DNA from: an uncultured Pelagibacteraceae bacterium
GTDB taxonomy: Bacteria; Pseudomonadota; Alphaproteobacteria; Pelagibacterales; Pelagibacteraceae
Direction of reading: 5' to 3'
Assembly: GCA_902592545.1 (NCBI GenBank)
Contig: CACJFA010000007.1
Location: 1 to 44,814 of the forward strand
Length of the DNA stretch: 44,814 nucleotides
Shown: positions 24,589 through 33,640 of the stretch, piece by piece
How the letters are laid out: each line of letters opens with the position of its first letter
Position numbering within the stretch: the stretch's first letter is position 1
Notes under the pieces: generated by a model
What the model was told of the DNA's origin: nothing
What the model saw: the letters and a program-made list of their open reading frames with translations, nothing else
The model's database searches: none
Program-made: the position numbers and the translations under genes

Positions 24589-25347
24589 ATGAGTAAAAAA
24601 ACTATTTGGATTACAGGTGGTAGTACAGGGATTGGTAAAGCTTTAGCGATTAAGTTTGCAAGTAAGGGATGGAACGTTGCTATATCTGCAAGAAGAGCTG
24701 AATTACTAAATGAGCTTTCAAATTCTTATGAAAATATTTCAGGTTTTCCTTTAGATGTAACAGATAAGGAAAAATGCAAAGAAGTATTTAATGAAATTAA
24801 AAACAAATATGAAAATATAGATATTTGTTTTTTTTCAACTGGAACATGGGATCCCAAAAAAGAAAAAGATATAGATGTCGAACAAATAGAAGATGTCTTT
24901 AAAGTAAATTTTTTTGGAACTGTGAATAGCATCAAAGCAGTTGAACAATACTTTAGAGATAAAAAAAAAGGTATAATTACTATTGTATCATCAATTGCAG
25001 GATATAGGGGGTTACCTAATTCAACTGGATATGGACCATCTAAATCTGCATTAAATAACTTAGCTGAAAGTTTGTACTTTGATTTTAAAAGGTACAACGT
25101 ACGTGTTTGTTTAGTATCTCCTGGATTTATTAAAACACCAATGACAGATAAAAATGATTTTAAAATGCCTTTTTTAAAAACTCCCGAGTATGCTGCAGAT
25201 CAAATTTATGAAGGTTTAGTTAACAAAAATATATTTGAAATACATTTTCCAAAATCACTTACAATTACATTAAAACTATTGAGTTTTTTACCGAGTAAAA
25301 TTTATTTTGGTTTAGTTGGAAAACTAACAAAATATCAAAAAAAATAG
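24589..25347 (+). CDS. Short-chain dehydrogenase/reductase
   Basis: A 252-residue SDR with the classical cofactor motif TGGSTGIGKAL at residue 7 or so. The catalytic SSIAGYRG serine and YGPSKSA (YxxxK) follow around 140-160. The C-terminal hydrophobic SFLPSKIYFGLVG may contact a membrane or lipid substrate. It is cytosolic, NAD(P)-dependent, substrate unknown. An SDR of this kind is commonly found beside the CFA-like methyltransferase, DUF1365, FAD amine oxidase and DUF3833 genes, which lie on the opposite strand directly behind it, so it probably works on the same lipid. A TATA-rich -10 (24572-24579) would leave a leader of only a few bases. Its stop abuts that of the DUF3833 gene with no gap. 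Confidence 0.88.
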   Translation: MSKKTIWITGGSTGIGKALAIKFASKGWNVAISARRAELLNELSNSYENISGFPLDVTDKEKCKEVFNEIKNKYENIDICFFSTGTWDPKKEKDIDVEQIEDVFKVNFFGTVNSIKAVEQYFRDKKKGIITIVSSIAGYRGLPNSTGYGPSKSALNNLAESLYFDFKRYNVRVCLVSPGFIKTPMTDKNDFKMPFLKTPEYAADQIYEGLVNKNIFEIHFPKSLTITLKLLSFLPSKIYFGLVGKLTKYQKK

Positions 25348-25896
25348 TTAATCTTTTACGAATACAACTGTTAATTCAGCTACTTTAAAACCAAATTTAG
25401 TCATTATTGCTCTATTAATTGCAACTCTATCATCTTGTTTAAAAATCCAATCATCGAAAGTTATTTTTAATTCTTTACCTTTAACTGGAACTAATAAAAC
25501 ATATTCAAATTTAAACGCTGGTCCGTAAGAATATCCTTTTGCTTTACCTACAACATCTCCTGCTGTCCCTTCGTAATTATGCTCATCAATTTTATTTATT
25601 GTCCATTCTCGGTCTTGGACTTCACCATCATCCCAATTAAATTTTTCTTTAAGAATTAATTGCTTTCCATCCCAGGTTCCATTTAAATCTGCAGAAAATT
25701 GTCTTGTAACTTTTCCTGATCTGTTTTGTAGAACACCCCAAGCCTTAACATTGCCAGATAAATATTCCTCAATAATTAATCTTGGTTCTTTGTTTTTAAA
25801 GTCTTCTGGTTTCATAGCGCTATTATTTGAGCAACTTGTAATTAAGAATAATGAAATTATCAATGAAATTGACTTAATTATTTTTATATGTCGCAT
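25348..25896 (-). CDS. DUF3833 family lipoprotein
   Basis: A lipoprotein with a signal peptide RHIKIIKSISLIISLFLITS ending in the lipobox LITSC, so it is probably anchored to the inner or outer membrane. The body (SGNVKAWGVLQNRSGKVTRQ and WDGKQLILKEKFNWDDGE) matches DUF3833, a calycin-like beta-rich family of unknown role that accompanies CFA-like methyltransferases. I chose the ATG at 25896 (182 residues) because GGAG lies 6 bases before it and the signal peptide starts directly there; an upstream ATG at 25908 gives 186 residues. It is the last gene of the lipid module and follows the methyltransferase closely. Confidence 0.85.
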   Translation of the reverse strand: MRHIKIIKSISLIISLFLITSCSNNSAMKPEDFKNKEPRLIIEEYLSGNVKAWGVLQNRSGKVTRQFSADLNGTWDGKQLILKEKFNWDDGEVQDREWTINKIDEHNYEGTAGDVVGKAKGYSYGPAFKFEYVLLVPVKGKELKITFDDWIFKQDDRVAINRAIMTKFGFKVAELTVVFVKD

Positions 25897-25913
25897 AAAT
25901 ATCTCCATTATTT

Positions 25914-27092
25914 TTATTTGTTTTGCATTGAAAATTGTATCAGATCAATATTTTTTGACTTAAATCCAGCCTCACAATAAGAAAGATAAAACTCCCACAT
26001 TCTTTTAAATGTTAAGTCAAAGCCTTGATTTTTAATTAAATCCCATTTTTTTAAAAACTCATTTCTCCATATAGCCAATGTATTTGCATAATGATCAGCA
26101 TAAGAAACATATGAATTTATAGTTAAGCCGTTATCAGAAACATAACGATTAATACTATTTTTATTTGGCAAAAAACCACCAGGAAAAATATATTTTTGAA
26201 TAAAATCTTGTTTGTTTTTGTATCTATCAAACAACCTATCATCGATAGTTATTCCTTGAATAGCTGCTTTACCACCATCAGATAAGTTATTTTTAATGGT
26301 TTTAAAATAACCCTCTAAATAATTTTGACCAACAGCTTCAATCATCTCTATAGAGGCAATTGAATTGTATTTACCTTTAAGATCTCTGTAATCCTTTATT
26401 TCAATATTTACTTTTTCGTTTAAACCACAATTAAAAATTCTTTCTTTTGCGTATTCAAATTGTTTTTTTGATATTGTAATACAGTCTAGTTTGACATCAT
26501 ATTTTTTACCTAAGTACTCAGCAAAGCCTCCCCAACCACATCCTATTTCTAAAACTTTGTCACCATTATTTGGTTTAATTAGATCAATTAATTTTTGATA
26601 TTTATTATTTTGAGCATCAGAAAGATTTTTCGAGTTTTCATCAAAAATAGCACTAGAGTAAGTAAGTGTGTCATCTAACCAAAGAGAGAAAAAATCATTT
26701 CCTAGATCATAATGTTTAGCAATATTTTCTTTGCTTCTACTTTTTGTATTTTTGATTACTTTATTTTTTACAAAATTAATTATTGGAAAATCGAGAAGGC
26801 CTGAGAATTTATATATGACTTCTATATTTCTTGCAGTTAATTCAATTAAATTTGATAAGTTGCTAGTTTCGAATTCACCTCTCATATAGCTCTCAGCAAA
26901 TCCTATACTACCACCTCTAATTAAATTATAATTAAAATTTGGTTTTTTAATTGAAATATTTGCATGTAATTTTTCATTTGGATTTCCAAACTTTAAAATT
27001 GTTCCATTATGTGTAGTCAGCTCTAGATAACCATGACTTATTTTATTAAGAAATTTAAAAACTAATTTATCTGCTGCGTTATTTAAAAACAT
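25914..27092 (-). CDS. Cyclopropane-fatty-acyl-phospholipid synthase family methyltransferase
   Basis: A 392-residue SAM enzyme. The SAM-binding loop VLEIGCGWGGFAEYLG is at residues 180-195. AKHYDLGNDFFSLWLDDTLTYS (125-146) and YFKTIKNNLSDGGKAAIQGI are CFA-family marks, and the last part (FPGGFLPN) forms the lipid pocket. Relatives methylate or cyclopropanate double bonds of phospholipid acyl chains. In this gene context (FAD amine oxidase, DUF1365, DUF3833, SDR) homologues have been linked to singlet-oxygen response and to methylated furan fatty acids in Rhodobacter, so a product other than a cyclopropane is possible. It starts at the stop of the DUF1365 gene (1-base overlap). Confidence 0.92.
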   Translation of the reverse strand: MFLNNAADKLVFKFLNKISHGYLELTTHNGTILKFGNPNEKLHANISIKKPNFNYNLIRGGSIGFAESYMRGEFETSNLSNLIELTARNIEVIYKFSGLLDFPIINFVKNKVIKNTKSRSKENIAKHYDLGNDFFSLWLDDTLTYSSAIFDENSKNLSDAQNNKYQKLIDLIKPNNGDKVLEIGCGWGGFAEYLGKKYDVKLDCITISKKQFEYAKERIFNCGLNEKVNIEIKDYRDLKGKYNSIASIEMIEAVGQNYLEGYFKTIKNNLSDGGKAAIQGITIDDRLFDRYKNKQDFIQKYIFPGGFLPNKNSINRYVSDNGLTINSYVSYADHYANTLAIWRNEFLKKWDLIKNQGFDLTFKRMWEFYLSYCEAGFKSKNIDLIQFSMQNK

Positions 27093-27856
27093 TAATTCTC
27101 TACCGTTAAATTATTTTTAATTTTAAATTTTTTCTTAATAAATTTAATTCCTTTAATCCATAATTTAAACGCTTCAAAATGTATCGCAGAGATAATTTTA
27201 AATGTCATTAATGGGTGTTTAAGATAAGAATTCATTAAGTTTTTGCTTGTCAGATCAGATCTTTCACCATCTTGAGATGCAAAAAGAATTTTTCCTTCTT
27301 GATCATATTGATCAATTACAACTGATAACTTCTCCTCTGGATTTAATATCCTAAAAAAATAATTACAATCCATTTCAATAAATGGTGAAACATGGAATTT
27401 CTTTGAGCAATTATTTTGAATTAATTTATTTTGTCCGTCTACTTTAAAAACATATGTGTGTTGCTCACCAAATGTATTTTTAACCTCATATAATATAGAA
27501 ATTAAATTATCATTTTTATCGTATACAAAAAAAATACTTAGTGGATTAAAAACATAACCAAATATTCTTGGATAGCATAAAAGTTTAACTTTTATGTTTT
27601 CTGTACTGATTTCGTTATTAATTAGATTTTTTTTTACCCACTCAAAAAGAGATGACCCATCACGATCACCATGATCTTTTTCGTAAAAACTAATAAGATT
27701 AAATTTATTTAATGAAAAAAATTTTAATTTTTCATTAAGCTCATTTAGCTCTGATAGATCAATAAAAAGTGAAAATACTTTATATTTAAAAAAATGTTCT
27801 TTTGGTTTGAATCTCTTATGGATTACGTTTCCATTGTATATACAAGAGCTAATCAT
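27092..27856 (-). CDS. DUF1365 family protein
   Basis: A 254-residue protein of the family that almost always lies between an FAD amine-oxidase-like gene and a CFA-like gene. Visible family marks are CIYNGNVIHKRFKPKEHFFKY at the start, KVKLLCYPRIFGYVFNPLSIFF (about 88-109) and FHVSPFIEMDC near 157. The function is not established; it is thought to assist fatty-acid modification at the membrane. There is no signal peptide. It overlaps the FAD gene by 8 bases and the methyltransferase by 1, so the three are translationally coupled and probably make one enzyme system. Confidence 0.9.
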   Translation of the reverse strand: MISSCIYNGNVIHKRFKPKEHFFKYKVFSLFIDLSELNELNEKLKFFSLNKFNLISFYEKDHGDRDGSSLFEWVKKNLINNEISTENIKVKLLCYPRIFGYVFNPLSIFFVYDKNDNLISILYEVKNTFGEQHTYVFKVDGQNKLIQNNCSKKFHVSPFIEMDCNYFFRILNPEEKLSVVIDQYDQEGKILFASQDGERSDLTSKNLMNSYLKHPLMTFKIISAIHFEAFKLWIKGIKFIKKKFKIKNNLTVEN

Positions 27857-29087
27857 TAAGGTTTTTCAGCATTTCAATAGATGATTTTATTCCATCTTCA
27901 TGAAATCCGTAACCAAAATAACTGCCGCAAAAAAGTAAATCTTTGTGATTTTGTATTTTAATAAGCTCTGATTGAGCATCCAATGCTTTTTGATCGTAAT
28001 ATGGATGTGTAAATTTTACTTTTCTGAGTATTTTTTTCTCATCAATGTTGAAGTAAGGATTTAGTGTTAAGAAAATATTTTCATCACACTTTAAATTTTG
28101 TAATGAATTTAACCAGTAGGTTATTGAATTTTTCTCTAAATTCTTGTCATCTATTGATGAATTCCAAGAAGACCAAGCTTTTTTATTTTTTGGCATGGCC
28201 CGCTGATCTGTATGTATGTAAGCTATATTTTCTTTGTAGCTAAAATTCGAAAGAATATTTCTCTCATCCTCAGTTGGATTTTCAATTAAACTTAAGGCTT
28301 CATCAGCATGGGTTGCCAAAACTACTTTATCATAATCAAAAAATTCGCTTTCTCCACCATAGTATAGGTCTAATCCTGATGATTTTCTTTTAATTCTTGT
28401 AACTTTATAATTTTTGTAATGTTCACCACTTATTTGAGAAAGTATTTTGCTAACATAAGTTCTGCTTCTATTGGTTACTGTGTACCACTGCGGTCTATTT
28501 TTCAATTTAAACAAACCATGATTTTGGAAAAATCTAAGAAAGAAACTAATTGGCATCTTGCTCGCTTCATAAGGAGGCATAGACCAAATTGCAGATACCA
28601 TTGGTATTATATGATAATCAACAAATGTTTTTGATAATTTATTAATTTTTAAATATTCACCTAAAGTAATTTTATCATTTGATACATTTACTTGATCACT
28701 TTTTTTATAAAATTTAATTATATCAAAAAACATTTTTAAGAACTCTATGTTAAACAAATTTGATTTATTAGAGAAAATTCCACTCAATCCCTTTCCACAA
28801 TATTCAAAATTTGTATTATCTACTGAAACTGAAAAAGACATATTGCTTTTTTCAATTTGAATATCATTTTCCTTAAAAAAATTAATTAAATTTGGATAAG
28901 TTTGAAAATTAAAAACAATGAAACCAATATCTACAGAAACTTTTTTTTCATCAAAAAAAATATCTATTGTATGTGAGTGTCCACCAAAATGATCTTCTCG
29001 CTCGAAAAGATCTACATTATGTTTTTTAGATAAATAATAAGCAGCACTTAATCCAGAAATACCTGAGCCAACAACAGCAATTTTCAT
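27849..29087 (-). CDS. FAD-dependent amine-oxidase-like protein of the lipid module
   Basis: A 412-residue flavoprotein with MKIAVVGSGISGLSAAYYLS for FAD at the very start and FEREDHFGGHSHTI, the glycine- and histidine-rich motif of this subgroup. The C-terminus FCGSYFGYGFHEDGIKSSI closes the FAD site. It resembles desaturase- or amine-oxidase-like proteins (phytoene-desaturase fold) that pair with DUF1365 and CFA-like methyltransferase genes, presumably oxidising or desaturating the methylated acyl chain. It begins 6 bases after gcvP, so it is probably on the same transcript as the glycine cleavage genes. Confidence 0.88.
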   Translation of the reverse strand: MKIAVVGSGISGLSAAYYLSKKHNVDLFEREDHFGGHSHTIDIFFDEKKVSVDIGFIVFNFQTYPNLINFFKENDIQIEKSNMSFSVSVDNTNFEYCGKGLSGIFSNKSNLFNIEFLKMFFDIIKFYKKSDQVNVSNDKITLGEYLKINKLSKTFVDYHIIPMVSAIWSMPPYEASKMPISFFLRFFQNHGLFKLKNRPQWYTVTNRSRTYVSKILSQISGEHYKNYKVTRIKRKSSGLDLYYGGESEFFDYDKVVLATHADEALSLIENPTEDERNILSNFSYKENIAYIHTDQRAMPKNKKAWSSWNSSIDDKNLEKNSITYWLNSLQNLKCDENIFLTLNPYFNIDEKKILRKVKFTHPYYDQKALDAQSELIKIQNHKDLLFCGSYFGYGFHEDGIKSSIEMLKNLND

Positions 29088-29093
29088 TAATTA

Positions 29094-31964
29094 TTATGCT
29101 GCATCTTCTTTAAACTCATCCATACTAGGACAAGTACAAAAAATATTTTTATCTCCGTATACGTTATCAACTCTTGCAACCGGAGGCCAAAATTTATTTG
29201 CTTTTAAGAATTTTGCAGGATACGCAGCTTGCTCTCTTGAATATTTATGACTCCATTCATCTGAAGCTAATTCAATATCTGTATGAGGTGCATTTTTAAT
29301 TGGATTATCAACTTTATCAAATTTTCCTGATTTGATCATATCTATTTCTAATTTAATGCTAATCAAAGTATCACAAAATCTATCTAGTTCGGACAAGCTT
29401 TCACTTTCAGTTGGTTCAATCATCATTGTGCCTGCTACTGGCCATGACATTGTTGGTGCATGAAAACCATAATCGATCAATCTTTTAGCTATATCTTCTT
29501 CAGTAATCCCTGTTTCGGTTTTAATAGATCGAATATCAATAATACATTCATGAGCTACATTTCCGTTTGAGCCTTTATAAAGAATTGGGTAATGATCTTT
29601 AAGTCTATGGGCTATATAATTTGCATTTAGTATTGCAACTTGCGTTGCTAATTTTAAGCCTTCGGAACCCATCATTTTAATATACATCCAAGAAATTGAT
29701 AAAATACTTGAACTTCCCCATGGTGCTGCTGAAACTGCTCCTATTCCTGTGGCAGGTCCACAGTCCTTAACAACTGGATGATTAGGCAAATAAACTTGTA
29801 AATGTCTTTTACATGCAATTGGTCCCATACCTGGTCCTCCACCACCATGTGGAATACAGAATGTTTTGTGTAAGTTTATGTGGCAAACATCTGGACCAAA
29901 ATTTCCGGGTCTTGCTATACCAACAAGCGCGTTTAAATTTGCACCATCCATATAAACTTGGCCACCATGTTTATGAATTAACTCACATATATCTGTAATT
30001 TTTTCTTCAAATACTCCGTGTGTAGACGGATAAGTGACCATTAATGCTCCAAGATTTTCAGAATGCATTTCTGCTTTTTTCTTTAAATCCTCAAAATCAA
30101 CATTTCCTTCTTTGTCACAATCAACAACGACAACTTTCATTCCTACCATTTGTGCGCTAGCAGGATTGGTTCCATGTGCTGAGCTAGGTATTAAACATAT
30201 GTTTCTGTTTTCCTCGCCTCTGTCTAAATGATATTTTCTAATAACCATTAATCCTGCATATTCGCCTTGGGCGCCTGCATTTGGTTGAAGCGAAACACCA
30301 GAAAAACCAGTAATTGATCTCAGCCAATTTTTAAGATCAGTGAATAAATCTCTATATCCTTCCATCTGCTCAATAGGTACAAATGGATGAGGCTCTGCTA
30401 ATTCTCTCCACGAAATAGGTATCATTTCTGCAGTAGCGTTTAATTTCATAGTACATGAACCAAGTGCAATCATAGTTCTATTTAAAGCTATATCTTTATC
30501 TTCTAACTTTTTTAAATATCTAAGCATCTCAGTTTCTGAGTGGTATGAATTGAAAACAGGATGTTCTAAATATTTTGAAGTTCTTAATAAGTTTTTTGGC
30601 AAATTAGGTAAACTTACTGTTGGGTCTTCTTTTTTAATCGACTCAGCTGCATTAAAAATTTTCAACAATTGATTTACTCTATAAACATTTTTCTTTTCAT
30701 CAAAAGAAACTGCCAACATTTCAGAATTTACTCTTCTAATGTTTACCTTTTGATCCAAAGCATTTTTATAAATTTGATCAGTTTTATCTTTTGTTACAAT
30801 TGTAACTGTATCAAAGAAATGATCTGAATAAATTTCATATCCAGATTGTTTCAATTTATCTGCAAAATTTTTAGCTAATTGAGAAACTCTTTCTGCAATA
30901 GTTTTAATTCCAACTGGTCCGTGGTAAATGGCATATGCAGCTGATACAATTGCTAACAAAGCTTGGGCAGTACAAATATTGCTTGTAGCTTTGTCTCTTC
31001 TTATATGTTGTTCCCTAGTTTGTAATGATAATCTGTATGCTTTGTTTCCATGTCTATCAACAGAGACACCCACAATTCTTCCAGGCATAGATCTTTTATA
31101 TTCGTCTTTAGTTGCAAAGAAAGCTGCATGAGGTCCACCATAACCCATTGGAATTCCAAATCTTTGAGAACTTCCTACAGCAATATCTGCTCCTAGTTCT
31201 CTTGGTGTTTTTAATTTAGCAAGTGCTAATAAATCACAAGCTAATATTGCTTTACCATTTTTTTTATGAATTTTACTAATTGCTTCACTAGGATCTTTTA
31301 TATCTCCTAAAGTTCCCGGATATTGTAATATACCACAAACTAAATCTTCCTTTAATTGATCTAATACTTCATCTTCATTTCCGACAAGTACTTTTAATCC
31401 CATTGGTTCTGCTCTTGTTTGAATTACATCTATGGTTTGTGGATGACAGTTTTCTGAGACAAAAACTAAATTACTATCTTTTTTATTTAATCTATGACTT
31501 AATCCCATTGCTTCTGCAGCTGCTGTTCCTTCATCTAATAAAGATGCATTTGCGATATCCATTCCTGTAAAATCAACTATCATTTGTTGGAAATTAAGCA
31601 GCATTTCTAATCTTCCTTGAGCTACCTCAGGTTGATAAGGTGTATAAGAAGTGTACCAACCTGGATTTTCTAAAATATTTCTTAGAATTACATATGGCGT
31701 ATAAGTTCCATAATAACCCATCCCTATAAAGTTAGAGTAAATTTGATTTTTCTTAGAAATTGCTTTTAATTTTCTTAATGCTTCATATTCTGAATTAGAC
31801 TCACCAATATTTAATTCATCTTTCAATTGGATCTTTTCTGGAACTGTACTTTTGATTAAATCATCTAGTGATTTGTAATTAAGTTCCTTAAGCATTTTAT
31901 TTTGATCTTCATCTGAAGGTCCAATGTGTCTTTTTAAAAAATCTTTTTGAGAATTATGTAACAT
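29094..31964 (-). CDS. gcvP: Glycine dehydrogenase (decarboxylating), P protein
   Basis: A 956-residue, full-length single-chain P protein that decarboxylates glycine and loads the aminomethyl group on lipoyl-GcvH. The N-terminal half contains FIGMGYYGTYTPYVILRN, and the C-terminal half has the PLP lysine in NLHKTFCIPHGGGGPG (about residue 700), with GCTMKLNA-like CTMKLNATAEM upstream. The length agrees with E. coli GcvP (957). It overlaps gcvH by 1 base (TAATG type). It lies at the end of gcvTHP; the FAD gene of the lipid module follows 6 bases later without a terminator. Confidence 0.97.
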   Translation of the reverse strand: MLHNSQKDFLKRHIGPSDEDQNKMLKELNYKSLDDLIKSTVPEKIQLKDELNIGESNSEYEALRKLKAISKKNQIYSNFIGMGYYGTYTPYVILRNILENPGWYTSYTPYQPEVAQGRLEMLLNFQQMIVDFTGMDIANASLLDEGTAAAEAMGLSHRLNKKDSNLVFVSENCHPQTIDVIQTRAEPMGLKVLVGNEDEVLDQLKEDLVCGILQYPGTLGDIKDPSEAISKIHKKNGKAILACDLLALAKLKTPRELGADIAVGSSQRFGIPMGYGGPHAAFFATKDEYKRSMPGRIVGVSVDRHGNKAYRLSLQTREQHIRRDKATSNICTAQALLAIVSAAYAIYHGPVGIKTIAERVSQLAKNFADKLKQSGYEIYSDHFFDTVTIVTKDKTDQIYKNALDQKVNIRRVNSEMLAVSFDEKKNVYRVNQLLKIFNAAESIKKEDPTVSLPNLPKNLLRTSKYLEHPVFNSYHSETEMLRYLKKLEDKDIALNRTMIALGSCTMKLNATAEMIPISWRELAEPHPFVPIEQMEGYRDLFTDLKNWLRSITGFSGVSLQPNAGAQGEYAGLMVIRKYHLDRGEENRNICLIPSSAHGTNPASAQMVGMKVVVVDCDKEGNVDFEDLKKKAEMHSENLGALMVTYPSTHGVFEEKITDICELIHKHGGQVYMDGANLNALVGIARPGNFGPDVCHINLHKTFCIPHGGGGPGMGPIACKRHLQVYLPNHPVVKDCGPATGIGAVSAAPWGSSSILSISWMYIKMMGSEGLKLATQVAILNANYIAHRLKDHYPILYKGSNGNVAHECIIDIRSIKTETGITEEDIAKRLIDYGFHAPTMSWPVAGTMMIEPTESESLSELDRFCDTLISIKLEIDMIKSGKFDKVDNPIKNAPHTDIELASDEWSHKYSREQAAYPAKFLKANKFWPPVARVDNVYGDKNIFCTCPSMDEFKEDAA

Positions 31965-32344
31965 TAGCTAGCACTCTCCTTTGCAAATTTATCGTATTCT
32001 TCTTTGTTCATAAGACTATCCATTTCAGATTGATCTTTCATTTTAAGTTTAAAAAACCATGCTGAACCCTCTGGATCTTCATTTATTTTAGATGGATCAT
32101 CTACAATAGCTTGATTAGTATCTACTACTTCACCACTAACTGGAGTATAAACATCACTAGCAGCTTTCGTAGACTCTACTACTCCTGCGGTACCATCTTT
32201 TTCAACATTAGATCCTTTTTCAGGAAGTTCTGCAAAAACGATGTCGCCAAGCATTTCTGTTGCATGTTTTGTAATTCCTATTGTAGCTACATCTCCCTCT
32301 AAAGTAATCCACTCATGTTCTTTTGAAAATTTTACTTCACTCAT
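31964..32344 (-). CDS. gcvH: Glycine cleavage system H protein
   Basis: A 126-residue lipoyl carrier protein. Lys60 in [20 protein letters not shown] is the lipoylated residue, and the protein shuttles the aminomethyl group between GcvP and GcvT and electrons to the L protein (not in this window). The start [16 protein letters not shown] and the WFFKLKM segment are typical. It overlaps gcvT and gcvP by one base on each side, so its translation is coupled to gcvT and follows the riboswitch control of gcvT. Confidence 0.97.
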   Translation of the reverse strand: MSEVKFSKEHEWITLEGDVATIGITKHATEMLGDIVFAELPEKGSNVEKDGTAGVVESTKAASDVYTPVSGEVVDTNQAIVDDPSKINEDPEGSAWFFKLKMKDQSEMDSLMNKEEYDKFAKESAS

Positions 32345-33447
32345 TAATTTACTCCTTTCACATAATTTTTTTTATAAAATGGTAATGCGCAAACATTTGC
32401 TGGATGTTTTTTCCCTCTTACCTCAAGCAAAATTTTAGTATCAACTTTTGAAAACTCTTTATTAACATAACCCATCGCTATAGGACCATTTACACTTGGT
32501 CCAAATGTGCCACTAGTTATCTCACCGATTTGTGTATCTGTATCATCAAATATTTTAGTTTTTTCTCTAGCAATCAATCTACCTTCGGGTTTAATCCCAA
32601 CTCTTATTTGGCTTGCTCCATCTTGCATTTGGTTCATAATTTTTTTTGATCCAATAAAACCTCCATTTGATAATCTAGATTTTGAGATTGCCCATCTAAG
32701 GTTTGCCTCAACTGGTGTTTTATTAATATCTAATTCGTGACCATATAAACATAATCCAGCTTCTAATCTCAAGGTATCTCTTGCCCCAAGTCCTATAAGT
32801 TGTGCTCCCTTTTCTATTAAATTTTCAACGAATTTTTCTGCTTTATCATTAGAAATTGAAATTTCAAATCCATCTTCCCCTGTATAACCTGATCTTGTGA
32901 TAAATAATTTTTGATTATCAGAATCAAACCAATTTCCTGTCATAAAATTTAGTTGATCAACCCCATTTATAATTGAGTTTAAAATTTCAACAGACTTAGG
33001 TCCTTGAATTGCTATCAAAGATCTATTGTTATCTAAATTCAGTTTAAATTTTGAACCTAGTAAATTAGATAAAATCTCAAAATCTTTATCTTTGCATGCA
33101 GCATTTAGGATAATTAAATACCCCTCCTCTATTTTAGTAATAATTAAATCATCGTAAATTCCCGCCTCCTCATTCATTAAAAAACTATACTTAGAGCAGT
33201 TTTGTTTAAGATTTTTTAAATCTAATGGAAAAATCTTTTCTAATTCTTCTGTCAAGCTTTCATCGCCATATATAAATAATTGACCCATATGAGATACATC
33301 AAATATTCCAGAATTCGATCTTGTGAATTTATGCTCTTCAATAATACCTTTGCTATACTGAATGGGCATTTCGTATCCCGCAAATTCAACAAACTTAGCG
33401 TTGTTACTTTGATGAAGTTTATTTAGCGATGTTTTTTTAATTTCCAT
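32344..33447 (-). CDS. gcvT: Glycine cleavage system aminomethyltransferase T protein
   Basis: A 367-residue THF-dependent aminomethyltransferase that releases ammonia from the H-protein-bound intermediate and makes methylene-THF. Family marks are [25 protein letters not shown] near residue 47, the [14 protein letters not shown] segment, [18 protein letters not shown] and [17 protein letters not shown]. The ATG at 33447-33445 is preceded by AAGAG at a 6-base distance, and both are part of a 12-base sequence that can pair with the linker of the riboswitch. It is the first gene of gcvTHP. Confidence 0.97.
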   Translation of the reverse strand: MEIKKTSLNKLHQSNNAKFVEFAGYEMPIQYSKGIIEEHKFTRSNSGIFDVSHMGQLFIYGDESLTEELEKIFPLDLKNLKQNCSKYSFLMNEEAGIYDDLIITKIEEGYLIILNAACKDKDFEILSNLLGSKFKLNLDNNRSLIAIQGPKSVEILNSIINGVDQLNFMTGNWFDSDNQKLFITRSGYTGEDGFEISISNDKAEKFVENLIEKGAQLIGLGARDTLRLEAGLCLYGHELDINKTPVEANLRWAISKSRLSNGGFIGSKKIMNQMQDGASQIRVGIKPEGRLIAREKTKIFDDTDTQIGEITSGTFGPSVNGPIAMGYVNKEFSKVDTKILLEVRGKKHPANVCALPFYKKNYVKGVN

Positions 33448-33532
33448 ATTAACTCTTCTTTGCCCCCTCTGTCTTGGTGCCTGAGAGATTTGCTCCTTCG
33501 GCGAGAATAATTCTCTTTCCAGAGTTAATATG
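33445..33532 (-). promoter_or_regulatory. Expression platform: start-codon-sequestering stem of gcvT
   Basis: The bases 33521-33532 and 33445-33456 are perfect 12-base reverse complements. On the transcript the downstream arm holds the AGAG Shine-Dalgarno core and the AUG of gcvT, so the stem would hide both. The upstream arm ends in CUCU (33524-33521), which is also the 5' strand of aptamer 2 helix P1 (CUCUG with CAGAG, 33520-33524 and 33467-33471). The two pairings exclude each other. There is no terminator hairpin, so control should be at translation, with glycine opening the start. Confidence 0.7.
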
Positions 33533-33601
33533 TACGGTCCTTTTGCCTGAGAGTTTCCGGGGTGGTTGCTCCTTCGGCGCTACAAAAGTAGTCTCTCCCG
33601 T
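33467..33601 (-). promoter_or_regulatory. Tandem glycine riboswitch
   Basis: On the minus strand two glycine aptamers follow one another in the leader of gcvT. Aptamer 1 spans 33601-33534 and has the P1 pair ACGG/CCGU, the GCCGAAGGAGCAA core and CUCUCAGGCAAAAGGAC. Aptamer 2 spans 33524-33467 with GCCGAAGGAGCAA, UCUCUCAGGCACCAAGAC and P1 CUCUG/CAGAG. The linker is only about 9 bases. These are the conserved cores of the gcvT-type RNA element. The bound glycine should turn on gcvT. In SAR11 such a riboswitch has been described as glycine-activated (known from the literature). Confidence 0.95.
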
Positions 33602-33608
33602 GAGTAAA

Positions 33609-33638
33609 TTTATAGCACATTTAAAATGTTTATGTGAA
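33609..33638 (-). promoter_or_regulatory. Candidate promoter of the riboswitch-gcvTHP transcript
   Basis: On the minus strand TTCACA (33638-33633) and TATAAA (33614-33609) are separated by 18 bases, each five of six to the sigma-70 consensus. Transcription would start near 33602, exactly at aptamer 1. The spacer holds the palindrome ACATTT-A-AAATGT (33617-33629). The -35 lies only 2-3 bases past the stop of the DMT gene. Confidence 0.55.
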
Positions 33639-33640
33639 AT

